Below, piece by piece: positions 37,323 through 45,275 of a stretch of 64,000 nt of DNA. The notes beneath the pieces were generated by a model. The model did no database searches. It had not been told where the DNA came from and saw only the letters and a list, made by a program, of their open reading frames with translations. How positions within the stretch are numbered: the first letter of the stretch is position 1; every line of letters starts with the position of its first letter. Source of the stretch: Dyadobacter crusticola DSM 16708 (GTDB lineage: Bacteria; Bacteroidota; Bacteroidia; Cytophagales; Spirosomataceae); contig NZ_KL370787.1 of the NCBI RefSeq assembly GCF_000701505.1, positions 393,248 through 457,247 on the forward strand, in the 5' to 3' direction. The translations under genes were made by a program, and so were the position numbers.

Positions 37323-38048
37323 ATGAACGAACTATTGAAACCAAACACCAATTCTGTTAAGGATGAAGGAGGTAATGTGTCGCCGGTGAACAGGCGCTCA
37401 TTCCTGCGCGCTGCCGGAATCGCAACCTCCCTGGGCACTATTGCACTCACTACTGCTTGCAACGACGACGACAATCCGAATCCTATGAATCCCGGCGGCG
37501 ACAACGTCGACCTTGGCTCAGGAGATGTAGGAGTACTCAACTATGCATACGCGCTGGAACAACTTGAAGCTGCGTTCTATTCCCAAGTAATTACTACGCC
37601 TTACGCCGGCATGACTGACGCAGAAAAGACAATCCTTACTGATATTCGCGATCACGAGATCATTCACAGGGATTTCTTCAAAGCTGCATTGGGCGACAAG
37701 GCGATTAAAGGCCTGACACCGAATTTTGCCAGCATTGATTTCACTAAAAAGGATGCTGTCCTGGGTGCAGCAAAGTTGTTTGAAGATACCGGAGTGGCTG
37801 CTTACAACGGAGCGGGCAAGCTGCTGAAAGATGGTGGAAACTTACTGCTGGCCGGCAAGATCGTATCAGTAGAAGCGCGCCACGCCGCTGTGATCCGTGA
37901 TTTGATTAAACCAAAGTCTGCGGATTTTGCTGGTGACGATATTATCGATGCCAATGGAATGGACAAGGCTGTTTCGCCTGCGGATATCCTTGCAGCAGTT
38001 AAAGGATTTATCAAAGAAACCGTTACCGGAGCTAACGTCGGCAAATAA
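37323..38048 (+). CDS. Tat-exported ferritin-like domain protein (first of pair)
   Basis: A 241-residue protein with a Tat-type N-terminus (N-R-R-S-F-L-R-A-A-G) followed by a hydrophobic stretch and T-A-C, so it may also be lipidated. After an Asp/Asn/Pro-rich linker comes a four-helix ferritin-like domain with E-Q-L-E-A-A-F-Y, D-H-E-I-I-H-R-D-F-F, and V-E-A-R-H-A-A-V-I-R. These supply Glu and His ligands typical of di-iron helical bundles. Bacteroidota carry many such desiccation-associated ferritin-like proteins of unclear function. The next gene, 28 bases on, encodes a paralogue. Confidence 0.85.
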   Translation: MNELLKPNTNSVKDEGGNVSPVNRRSFLRAAGIATSLGTIALTTACNDDDNPNPMNPGGDNVDLGSGDVGVLNYAYALEQLEAAFYSQVITTPYAGMTDAEKTILTDIRDHEIIHRDFFKAALGDKAIKGLTPNFASIDFTKKDAVLGAAKLFEDTGVAAYNGAGKLLKDGGNLLLAGKIVSVEARHAAVIRDLIKPKSADFAGDDIIDANGMDKAVSPADILAAVKGFIKETVTGANVGK

Positions 38049-38076
38049 TCTTCACAATTAATCTGAATCAGAAATC

Positions 38077-38868
38077 ATGGATATATTTAAAATAATTGAC
38101 GATTTTCAAAAGGCCGACGGCGATGCAGCAGGCAGACTTGAATACGCGACCCGCCGCCATTTTATGAGCAAAATGAGCAGCAAAGTGGCTTTGGCCGCTG
38201 TACCCGCTATGTTTGCGAGCATTGTCAACAAAGCATTCGGACAATCAGCTGCGGCTGTGGACGTGCTGAACTACGCTCTGACGCTGGAATACCTGGAAGA
38301 TGAATTTTACAAGGCGGGACTTGCCGCTGCTAATCTGATTCCGGCGAGTGACAGAACCATTTTTACACAAATTGGCAAACACGAAACGCAGCACGTTGCT
38401 TTTCTTGTAAAAGCATTGGGTACAAAAGCGATTGCAAAACCTTCATTTGACTTTCAGTACGGAGGTGCATTCGGTGATGTTTTCTCAAATTATAAAACGT
38501 TTGTAACAGTATCCAGCGCGCTGGAAGATACCGGAGTTCGGGCATACAAAGGACAGGCTGACAAATTAATGGCAGATCCCCAGATCCTCGAATACGCATT
38601 GCAGATACACTCCGTAGAAGCACGTCACGCGGCAGTAGCGCGCAGACTGGCCGCTACTGTAACCGGTAATGCGGCAATGAAAGGCTGGATTACCGGCAAA
38701 GAAGGTGCAGTACCCGCTATTTACGCTGGCGAAGAAAATATGACCCAGGGTGGCAAAGATCTGAAAGGACTTGCTTCGAAAAGCGATGCAGCTATTACCG
38801 AGGCATTTGACGAGCCTTTAAGAAAAGAAGACGTACTGGCGATCGCCGGACCGTTCATAAAAGCATAA
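38077..38868 (+). CDS. Exported ferritin-like domain protein (second of pair)
   Basis: A 263-residue paralogue of the preceding protein. A twin-arginine-like R-R-H-F-M-S-K sits about 28 residues in, followed by a hydrophobic signal ending A-F-G-Q. The ferritin-like bundle has L-T-L-E-Y-L-E-D-E-F-Y, K-H-E-T-Q-H-V-A-F-L, and V-E-A-R-H-A-A-V-A-R-R. The two proteins share the same helical motifs and may form a heteromeric complex. Iron handling or oxidative protection in the envelope is inferred. A strong terminator at 38955 ends the two-gene operon. Confidence 0.85.
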   Translation: MDIFKIIDDFQKADGDAAGRLEYATRRHFMSKMSSKVALAAVPAMFASIVNKAFGQSAAAVDVLNYALTLEYLEDEFYKAGLAAANLIPASDRTIFTQIGKHETQHVAFLVKALGTKAIAKPSFDFQYGGAFGDVFSNYKTFVTVSSALEDTGVRAYKGQADKLMADPQILEYALQIHSVEARHAAVARRLAATVTGNAAMKGWITGKEGAVPAIYAGEENMTQGGKDLKGLASKSDAAITEAFDEPLRKEDVLAIAGPFIKA

Positions 38869-38954
38869 TTGTAAATTCTCCCTGTTGGACATATACATAC
38901 ACTTGTCAGGTGACAGTATGTTCAAAAATGTTACGGCACCCTATGTTTGACCCT

Positions 38955-38982
38955 GAAAAGGCTACCCGACGGTAGCCTTTTC
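38955..38982 (+). terminator. Terminator after ferritin-like pair
   Basis: A perfect 12-bp stem GAAAAGGCTACC/GGTAGCCTTTTC with a 4-base CGAC loop, followed by GCATTTTA. A second, bulged inverted repeat (ACATAC...GTATGT) lies just before it at about 38896-38923. Confidence 0.85.
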
Positions 38983-39034
38983 GCATTTTAGGCGTTAATG
39001 TCAATTTTCCGGCTGTTTAACCCGGCAGTATTAT

Positions 39035-39042
39035 TAAATTTG
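39035..39042 (+). promoter_or_regulatory. -7 box TAAATTTG for sorA-like gene
   Basis: TAAATTTG exactly matches TAnnTTTG, giving a predicted leader of about 28 bases before the sulfite dehydrogenase ATG. The -33 region is only TTTA-like at 39016. Its position after a terminator and before an operon supports it. Confidence 0.5.
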
Positions 39043-39075
39043 ATTATTGATCAATACTAAATACCTGAACCTATA

Positions 39076-40308
39076 ATGAACCCTGCGTTTAACAGAAGAG
39101 GTTTTTTGAAGAAGAGCGGCCTGACCGTGCTGGGTACTGCACTGGGCAGCCAGATTGTGTTCGCAGACCGAATGCCCGAGGGATATGTACCGCTTGCGTG
39201 GGACGAGAATGATGCGCTGAAAGGTAAAAATCCGGAAATGATCGTGCAGGGAGACAAACCCTGGAATGTAGAGTCGCCGGTTCACCTGCTCGACGACAAG
39301 GTTACCCCGGTCGACAAGATGTTTATCAGGAACAACGGGCTGGTACCGGAGAAAATAGATGCAAGCAAATGGACGCTGACCATTGACGGCGAGTCTGCCA
39401 AAGCACCGAAGACTTATACACTGGAAGATCTCAAGAAGAAATTTAAAACATACACTTACCAGCTTGTACTTGAATGCGGCGGCAACGGGCGCTCGGGCTT
39501 TACGCCACAGGCTTCGGGTAACCAATGGGGCCAGGGTGCTGTACATTGCGCCTCCTGGACCGGCGTGCGTTTGAAGGATATCCTTGCTGATGTCGGCATT
39601 AAAGACGATGCAGTTTACATTGGCTACCATAGTAAAGATCTGCACCTGAGCCGAGATCCCAAGAAAGAAGCGATCTCGCGCGGCGTACCGATTGCGAAGG
39701 CATTGGAAAACGAAACTTTGATCGCCTGGCAACTGAATGGAAAAGATATCCCTGAATTTCACGGTTACCCGTTGCGTCTTGTAATCGGCGGCTGGCCTGC
39801 TTCTGTTTCCGGCAAATGGCTGAGCGGGATTTCAATCCGTAATAAAGTGCACGATGGCGCTAAAATGGACGGGCACAGTTACAGATTGCCCAAAAGTCCT
39901 GTCTCGCCCGGCGAAGATGTACCGCAAACGGATCAGTATTTCAGGATTATCGAATCAATGCCGGTGAAATCCCTTATTACTTATCCTAAAACCGGTGCGA
40001 TGATCAAGCCGGATAGTGAGCTTGCCTTGCGCGGCCACGCCTGGGCAGGGGATCTGAGCGTGAAAAAAGTGGAAGTTTCCATTGATTTTGGCTCAACCTG
40101 GAAAGAATGTAAACTGGAAGCTCCGGTAAACCGGCTTGCCTGGCAGCATTGGGAAAGCAAAATCAAGTTCCCGACAACGGGATATTACGAGGTGTGGGTA
40201 CGTGCTACCGACTCGAAAGGTGTGGCTCAACCCATGGTGATCCCAGCCTGGAATCCCGGCGGATACCTGAATAATGCGTGTGAAAGAATTGCAGTGAAAG
40301 TTGGTTAA
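39076..40308 (+). CDS. sorA: Tat-exported sulfite dehydrogenase molybdenum subunit (SorA-like)
   Basis: A 410-residue molybdopterin enzyme of the sulfite oxidase family. A Tat signal has N-R-R-G-F-L-K-K-S. The molybdenum-ligating Cys134 lies in L-E-C-G-G-N-G-R-S. The substrate-pocket region R-G-V-P and the G-G-W-P-A-S-V-S-G-K-W-L motif follow, with a C-terminal Ig-like dimerisation domain (about 290-405). It oxidises sulfite, or a related oxyanion, in the periplasm and passes electrons to a c-type cytochrome. The next gene, 9 bases downstream, encodes just such a monohaem cytochrome, so a SorAB-type complex is likely. Confidence 0.88.
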   Translation: MNPAFNRRGFLKKSGLTVLGTALGSQIVFADRMPEGYVPLAWDENDALKGKNPEMIVQGDKPWNVESPVHLLDDKVTPVDKMFIRNNGLVPEKIDASKWTLTIDGESAKAPKTYTLEDLKKKFKTYTYQLVLECGGNGRSGFTPQASGNQWGQGAVHCASWTGVRLKDILADVGIKDDAVYIGYHSKDLHLSRDPKKEAISRGVPIAKALENETLIAWQLNGKDIPEFHGYPLRLVIGGWPASVSGKWLSGISIRNKVHDGAKMDGHSYRLPKSPVSPGEDVPQTDQYFRIIESMPVKSLITYPKTGAMIKPDSELALRGHAWAGDLSVKKVEVSIDFGSTWKECKLEAPVNRLAWQHWESKIKFPTTGYYEVWVRATDSKGVAQPMVIPAWNPGGYLNNACERIAVKVG

Positions 40309-40317
40309 AACGAAACT

Positions 40318-40710
40318 ATGAAGTTATTAATAACGCTGTGCACCAGTCTGGGCATCCTGCTTTTTTCAGTTACTGAACATTCCCCAACGCCAGCGCGGGA
40401 GGTTGCGGCTGCATTGGCAGATACAGCAAAGAAAGATCCGGAAACAGGACTTGTTACAGATGGAAATCTGTACCTGGTAAAGGCGCAATGCACTACTTGC
40501 CACAACTCCAAGCTAATTCTGCAAAACAGGTTTACCCGTGACGGCTGGAAACAAAAAATCCGCTGGATGCAGACAAACCACAATCTTTGGGATCTGGGCG
40601 AGACAGAGAAGCCTGTCCTAGATTACCTCGAAAAACATTACGGCCCAACTGTCACAGCTGCCCGGAGAGCGCCATTGAATGACATTAAATGGTATAAGCT
40701 CGATCAATAG
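40318..40710 (+). CDS. sorB: Monohaem c-type cytochrome, SorB-like
   Basis: A 130-residue exported protein. After a signal peptide it has a single haem-binding C-T-T-C-H (Cys58, Cys61, His62) and a helical rest with W-K-Q-K-I-R-W-M, where Met may be the distal ligand. Its position directly after the molybdenum subunit matches sulfite:cytochrome c oxidoreductase operons, where the small subunit accepts electrons from the molybdenum centre. Symbol assigned by context. Confidence 0.8.
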   Translation: MKLLITLCTSLGILLFSVTEHSPTPAREVAAALADTAKKDPETGLVTDGNLYLVKAQCTTCHNSKLILQNRFTRDGWKQKIRWMQTNHNLWDLGETEKPVLDYLEKHYGPTVTAARRAPLNDIKWYKLDQ

Positions 40711-40742
40711 TCCATTTTATTTTATTACTGAATAGCGTACGC

Positions 40743-41297
40743 GTGCAATCCTTTTTGAATTTTCCAGCCCGAAAACTGGCATTTCTGATCTGTTTTCCGG
40801 TGTTGAGTGCCTTTGTTAATTCCCCATTAAATACATCAGCAGAAAGCAGCTTTCTACAAGCTGATCCGGCAAATCCGCTGAAAGCCGAGGTGATCGGAAT
40901 CCAGGACGGGGATACCATTGAATTAAAATACACTTATACAGGCAGAAAAGCCGGTCAAAGAACAGGAAAAAACATCCGGATCAGATTACTCCATGTGAAC
41001 TGCCCGGAACGAGGCCGGCCCTATTATAAAGTAGCGAAGGATTTTACTTCAAAATACTGCTTCCGGAAAGTAGTACAGATCCGGCACAACGGCGAGTTTG
41101 ACAGGTACGGTCGCCTGCTTGGAGAAGTTGTTATTCCAGGCGGGAAGAATTTGAACAAAGAGCTGGTTAAAAACGGACTGGCTGTGCATTTCAAGAAGTA
41201 CTCTTCCAATGCGGAATATGCAAACCTGGAAATCCAGGCAAAAAAGCAGAAGCTGGGCATTTGGAGCCAGCCTGGTTTATATTCGGGTAAAAATTAA
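40743..41297 (+). CDS. Secreted staphylococcal-nuclease-like protein
   Basis: A 184-residue SNase-fold protein with a signal peptide (about 1-33). Active-site positions can be mapped: Asp57 in D-G-D-T (like Asp21), Arg81 (like Arg35), Glu89 (like Glu43), and Arg124 in D-R-Y-G-R (like Arg87). The position equal to Asp40, a calcium ligand, is Asn86. It should be an extracytoplasmic DNA/RNA nuclease with perhaps altered calcium use. The start is GTG at 40743; no in-frame ATG precedes the nuclease domain. It follows the SorB gene by 32 bases and precedes three unknown genes. Confidence 0.85.
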   Translation: MQSFLNFPARKLAFLICFPVLSAFVNSPLNTSAESSFLQADPANPLKAEVIGIQDGDTIELKYTYTGRKAGQRTGKNIRIRLLHVNCPERGRPYYKVAKDFTSKYCFRKVVQIRHNGEFDRYGRLLGEVVIPGGKNLNKELVKNGLAVHFKKYSSNAEYANLEIQAKKQKLGIWSQPGLYSGKN

Positions 41298-41310
41298 AAA
41301 TTGGTCAGCT

Positions 41311-41898
41311 ATGAATAACTCCGCATTGTTTAAGATCCTTTATCAGGATGAAACACTCTTTCATTTGAGGGATTTTACTGCGGGCGTTCAGCAAACTCCC
41401 GCGCCGATTGAAGAAAAGCCTGAACAGCAACCTGCTCCTACAATGCAGGCCCCACCGGTAAGTCCTTCAAAGCCCGCTTTGCAGGCAACTCCCGCTATTC
41501 CGGTTGCAACTCCTGAATTCCCGCAGCTGCGCCATAAAATCCTGATCCTGATCGACGAACCGAAGCAGGAGGCTATGCTTGCGTCGGAGGCTGCTTTTTT
41601 GAACAATATCCTGAAAGCTGTCGGACATTCAACCGATGAATCTGACATTCTGAATTTCAGTTTTCTGTCAGGTACCGACGCGACAAAGGTGTTTAAAGAC
41701 AAGAAAACCAACTACTTTATAACGTTCGGCGTGCCACTGATCAAGCTGCATCTGGACCTGCTGCTTCCCCCCTATACCCCCAAAAATATCGAGGGCGTTT
41801 GGTTCCTTTTAACTGACCCGCTCGTAGTAATTGAAGCAGACCGCAATCTGAAGAAAAAACTCTGGCAAGCTTTACAGAAAATGTTTGAAGTGTCCTAG
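41311..41898 (+). CDS. Unknown cytoplasmic protein with Pro-rich linker
   Basis: A 195-residue protein. A short N-terminal part is joined by a Pro/Gln/Ala-rich linker (about 25-72) to a C-terminal alpha/beta domain with H-K-I-L-I-L-I-D-E, N-N-I-L-K-A-V and a closing L-T-D-P-L-V-V-I-E-A-D-R-N-L-K-K-K-L-W. The end vaguely recalls uracil-glycosylase-fold proteins such as the DNA polymerase III psi subunit, but this is a weak impression. The ATG at 41311, 13 bases after the nuclease stop, starts the protein-like region. Function unknown. Confidence 0.68.
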   Translation: MNNSALFKILYQDETLFHLRDFTAGVQQTPAPIEEKPEQQPAPTMQAPPVSPSKPALQATPAIPVATPEFPQLRHKILILIDEPKQEAMLASEAAFLNNILKAVGHSTDESDILNFSFLSGTDATKVFKDKKTNYFITFGVPLIKLHLDLLLPPYTPKNIEGVWFLLTDPLVVIEADRNLKKKLWQALQKMFEVS

Positions 41899-41996
41899 TT
41901 CAGAGAGAGTTACCTTTTTTTAATAGCCGGTCATCACAATAATGTAGTGAAATTCTGTGTTTTCATGGATAATCGCAGGTTAACCCATGAAAATCT

Positions 41997-43136
41997 ATGG
42001 CAAAATTCACTGAATACATTGCAAACTGGTTCCGGGCGAAGGAGGCTGACGAGAACCAATATTATGATGACGAACCTGTCGAGGAAAATGCGAATCCGGA
42101 CACAACATCCTCAGTTCCTGCGAGCCAGCATTACGTTACAGCCGAAAACCGCCCAGCTTTGACTGAACCCGTTGCGCAGCAGGCTGCATTCGATGCACGG
42201 GAATTGCCGAAAGTGGAGGTAACCATTCCTTACTGGCTGGAAGACGAAGATATGCTGCGTGATGAGGGAGTTTTGTTTGGGCTGTCAGAATCTGACCCGA
42301 ACGAAAAAACCGATATCATTTCCAAATACTTTTCAAATCTTGCAGCCGGGCACATCGCCGATATCGAGCAGCAAAATGAGCGGATTCAGGAATTGAACCT
42401 GTTTATCGGTCAGAAAAACAACCGGATCGATGAATTGCAGGAGCGCCTGAAAACCCCGGCCGGCTACCCTACAACCGAGCACCATTTACCAAGAACACTA
42501 ATTGGAATCACCTTGTGCATTGCCATGTGCATTGGTAACTTCTTCCTGATCCGCGAGTCACTCAAACCTGTTTTCAATGATAATTCATGGATTGCCCTGG
42601 GGGTTTTTCTGGCAGGTATGTTCAGTCTTTTCGGGAGAATTTCATTGTTCCATGATACGGACTCGAAAGTAACCTGGAAATCGCTGCTGGAAGAAGTAGG
42701 ACTTCCGTTTGCATCAGCACTGTTTGTTTTTGCCAACGTAGTTACGCACCAGACCTGGTGGCAGGCATTTGCACTTTTCATTTTTGTATTCTTCCTCTTC
42801 CTGTTTGCCGGAAAGCTGCTGCTAAGCAACATCACTGTACTTCGCAATGACCTGCAAGCCTGGCTGAACATCCGGAAAGATCGCCGCGACTCCAGTGATA
42901 ATCAATACAACTGGGAGACAGAATGCCAGACTCTACAGGGAGAAATTGATGAATTAAGGGTCAAAAAGTGGCAGGTTTTGAGGGAACAAAGTACAGCTGA
43001 GACGGAGCGGGACAAGCTATACGCAAAACGGGATATGCTGATCAAGCTTTTCGAAAGTGAGTTCTATCTGGCCCGTCGCATGAAAAATGAGCTTACATCC
43101 CGGCAGCTTAACCTCATTCAAAAAGGCTCCAAGTAG
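41997..43136 (+). CDS. Coiled-coil inner membrane protein, unknown
   Basis: A 379-residue protein. The acidic N-terminal ~120 residues are soluble. A short coiled coil follows (about 120-148), then three to four membrane helices (about 165-285), and a C-terminal coiled coil (about 305-360) rich in Glu, Lys and Arg. There is no signal peptide. It shares this coil-membrane-coil layout with the next gene's product, suggesting the two assemble together. I recognise no family. The gene begins 98 bases after the previous one, and a weak hairpin follows it. Confidence 0.7.
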   Translation: MAKFTEYIANWFRAKEADENQYYDDEPVEENANPDTTSSVPASQHYVTAENRPALTEPVAQQAAFDARELPKVEVTIPYWLEDEDMLRDEGVLFGLSESDPNEKTDIISKYFSNLAAGHIADIEQQNERIQELNLFIGQKNNRIDELQERLKTPAGYPTTEHHLPRTLIGITLCIAMCIGNFFLIRESLKPVFNDNSWIALGVFLAGMFSLFGRISLFHDTDSKVTWKSLLEEVGLPFASALFVFANVVTHQTWWQAFALFIFVFFLFLFAGKLLLSNITVLRNDLQAWLNIRKDRRDSSDNQYNWETECQTLQGEIDELRVKKWQVLREQSTAETERDKLYAKRDMLIKLFESEFYLARRMKNELTSRQLNLIQKGSK

Positions 43137-43146
43137 CTTGATAGTA

Positions 43147-43168
43147 CAGGCTTATGGCCTGATTTTTT
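43147..43168 (+). terminator. Weak hairpin with T-tract
   Basis: A 5-bp stem CAGGC/GCCTG with a 5-base loop, followed by ATTTTTTAT. It may only attenuate transcription between the two membrane-protein genes. Confidence 0.35.
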
Positions 43169-43204
43169 ATCCCATTCTCACCTGATCAATCAAAATAACA
43201 GATC

Positions 43205-44596
43205 ATGAACGAGCAGAATCCAAACGAACACGGCGATTACCAACGCGGCTACACACGTGGCATCGAGGGAATTGACCGCCAGGTTTATGAAGCATATTTA
43301 TCCAGCGATGTTAACCACGACTGGATTCAGGAGCGACTCACTTCGAAGAAAGAAGCGCTTTCCTCCATTAAAACAACAAACCAGGAAACCCGGCAACTGC
43401 ACAAGGCAGCTTATGACAAGCTTCAGACAGAAGTTATGGAGCTGAACCGCACTGCCAGGCAGATGCAGGATCTTGAAAAGAATGTGGCAGATATCGATCT
43501 GCAAACCGAGCAGCTGCGCGAGAAAAGAATGGAGAAAGCGCCTTCCTATTCGCTGGTAGCTGGACTTATCTTCCTGGCAGCGGGTATCTCCTTCATCGCA
43601 GGTGACCTGATCATTTCTCACGAAATTGTGGCTTATGCATTGAATATCAGAAATTCAAATGAAGCGTGGGCATTTGCGATTGGTTTGGCGATGCTTTCTA
43701 TTTTGCTCAAACCCGCCTATGACCGGCTGGTGGAGGAACCTTATCATAAAAATGAGTCACCGAAGGCGAGATCGAGATATGCCGGATTCAAGCTTACACT
43801 TTCAATTTTCGCAATTGTTACGCTGATCATCCTGGGCTGGTTCAGGTATGAGGCTTACCGTACTGACAAGCTGAAAGAGGCGATCAACAAGTCTGTAAAG
43901 AACCTGCAATTGAATGCAGTGGATCCAATGACGGGCGCGCCTATCAGCAGTCCTGAACTGACTAACAAGATCGAGAATGCGCTTCGCAACTCGGACCAGC
44001 TGAACCTGGATCTGGTAAATAGTCCCTGGGCATTGCTCTCATTTGTACTCAGCGGTGTTTTATTTGCTGTCGCAGGTGCGGTTTCCCTTGGAATGGCGCT
44101 GCCAGTGTTGCAAGGCTTTTGGTATCGCTGGCTGCAAATTGACCCTAAGCTGGGCAGACTGAGAAGACGCCGTAAAAAAATAATTAAGGCAATGGAGCCG
44201 CTGCAGGAGCGACTGACTTTGCACATGACACAGAAGAGCATTCTTGAAAACGATATTGCGGTCCTGCCTGCATTAGAAGAGCTCCGGGAGGAAGAAGCAC
44301 GAATCCGCGCTGAAATCGATACGCTGGAAAATGAGCGGAGAAAAGCATTGACCGACAGCCGCATTCAGTCATTTGGTGACGGATATGAGCATGGAAAGGT
44401 AAGTCGCGATGTAATGAGCGAAGAAGAGTATGATTCGTGGAGGGACAGCCACCTGACAGTTTCAAACCTTGCATTACGTGCCAAGTCAAATGCCTCGGCA
44501 GACCGTGCAGTACAGCGGGCGAAGAGCACAGGTATGCGGCCTCACCAGGCGATCAGGAAAGCAATTACGGATCGTTTCGACGAAAACAACTCATAG
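43205..44596 (+). CDS. Coiled-coil inner membrane protein, unknown (partner)
   Basis: A 463-residue protein. A soluble N-terminus with two G-Y-x-R-G / G-I-E-G-I-like segments leads to a coiled coil (about 45-110). Two membrane helices lie at about 117-175, a third near 198-217, and a fourth near 275-300. A Lys/Arg-rich cytoplasmic coiled coil (about 315-385) follows. The C-terminal region has S-F-G-D-G-Y-E-H-G-K, echoing the N-terminal Y-Q-R-G-Y-T-R-G-I. No enzymatic motif is seen. With the preceding genes it forms a co-directional set of unknown role. Confidence 0.7.
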   Translation: MNEQNPNEHGDYQRGYTRGIEGIDRQVYEAYLSSDVNHDWIQERLTSKKEALSSIKTTNQETRQLHKAAYDKLQTEVMELNRTARQMQDLEKNVADIDLQTEQLREKRMEKAPSYSLVAGLIFLAAGISFIAGDLIISHEIVAYALNIRNSNEAWAFAIGLAMLSILLKPAYDRLVEEPYHKNESPKARSRYAGFKLTLSIFAIVTLIILGWFRYEAYRTDKLKEAINKSVKNLQLNAVDPMTGAPISSPELTNKIENALRNSDQLNLDLVNSPWALLSFVLSGVLFAVAGAVSLGMALPVLQGFWYRWLQIDPKLGRLRRRRKKIIKAMEPLQERLTLHMTQKSILENDIAVLPALEELREEEARIRAEIDTLENERRKALTDSRIQSFGDGYEHGKVSRDVMSEEEYDSWRDSHLTVSNLALRAKSNASADRAVQRAKSTGMRPHQAIRKAITDRFDENNS

Positions 44597-44628
44597 TTTC
44601 CTAAATTGGGGGTCGATATTTGATTAAC

Positions 44629-45138
44629 ATGATTGAGACCCCCCATTTAAGAATTGTCCCTTGCGACGACACGCTTTTCGATGCGGTCCGCATGGGAAAT
44701 AATACACTCGCCCGCGTTATGGGTGTAAATGTGCCTAAAAAGTGGACCGAGTTCCGTGACACATTTACGCCTTCTTACCATCGCTGGAAAGCCCACCCGC
44801 CATTGCGCAACTGGTGGGTTTACCTCATTATTTACAAACCCGATAACCAGCTTATCGGCTCCTGCGGATACAAGGGAGAACCTGATTCCAACGGAATGGT
44901 GGAAATCGGCTATGAAATCATGCCTTCGCACCGCGGGAAAGGTTTAGGAACAGAAACTGCAAAAGGGCTGCTTGACCATGCATTCCAGCAGCCTGGGGTA
45001 CACAAGGTAATTGCACATACACTGGCCGAGGAAAATGCGTCTGCGCATTTGCTGGAAAAGATCGGATTTGTTCAGACAGAAGATGTTACTGATCCCGAGG
45101 ACGGTTTTCTTTGGCGGTGGGAGATATCCCGCAAATAA
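44629..45138 (+). CDS. GNAT family N-acetyltransferase (RimJ/RimL-like)
   Basis: A 169-residue GNAT protein. The acetyl-CoA-binding motif A reads H-R-G-K-G-L-G-T-E, preceded by V-E-I-G-Y-E-I-M-P. Motif B has A-E-E-N-A-S-A-H-L-L-E-K-I-G-F. This matches RimJ/RimL-type enzymes that acetylate protein N-termini or small molecules; the substrate is unknown. The ATG at 44629 is used rather than a TTG three codons before. It follows the membrane-protein gene by 32 bases. Confidence 0.88.
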   Translation: MIETPHLRIVPCDDTLFDAVRMGNNTLARVMGVNVPKKWTEFRDTFTPSYHRWKAHPPLRNWWVYLIIYKPDNQLIGSCGYKGEPDSNGMVEIGYEIMPSHRGKGLGTETAKGLLDHAFQQPGVHKVIAHTLAEENASAHLLEKIGFVQTEDVTDPEDGFLWRWEISRK

Positions 45139-45225
45139 TAGGACCCGGTAGGTTTCCGTTCAAATGGCAGGACAATGCGCTGAAAAATTATTGCATTGTG
45201 TTGATAAACTTTTGGCTTAATTAGC

Positions 45226-45232
45226 TACTTTG
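45226..45232 (+). promoter_or_regulatory. Possible -7 element TACTTTG before fadD-like gene
   Basis: TACTTTG is one base short of TAnnTTTG. A TTG lies 22 bases upstream at 45201. The predicted leader before the ligase ATG is about 38 bases. Weak, but placed right. Confidence 0.3.
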
Positions 45233-45275
45233 AATCCATCAAAAGCTGTTTTGCAGAACCCTTACCCACACCATT

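Noticed and set aside
39034..39762. A 242-codon minus-strand frame opposite the SorA-like gene
   Set aside because: Shadow of the molybdenum enzyme, which carries Tat signal and Mo-ligand motif.
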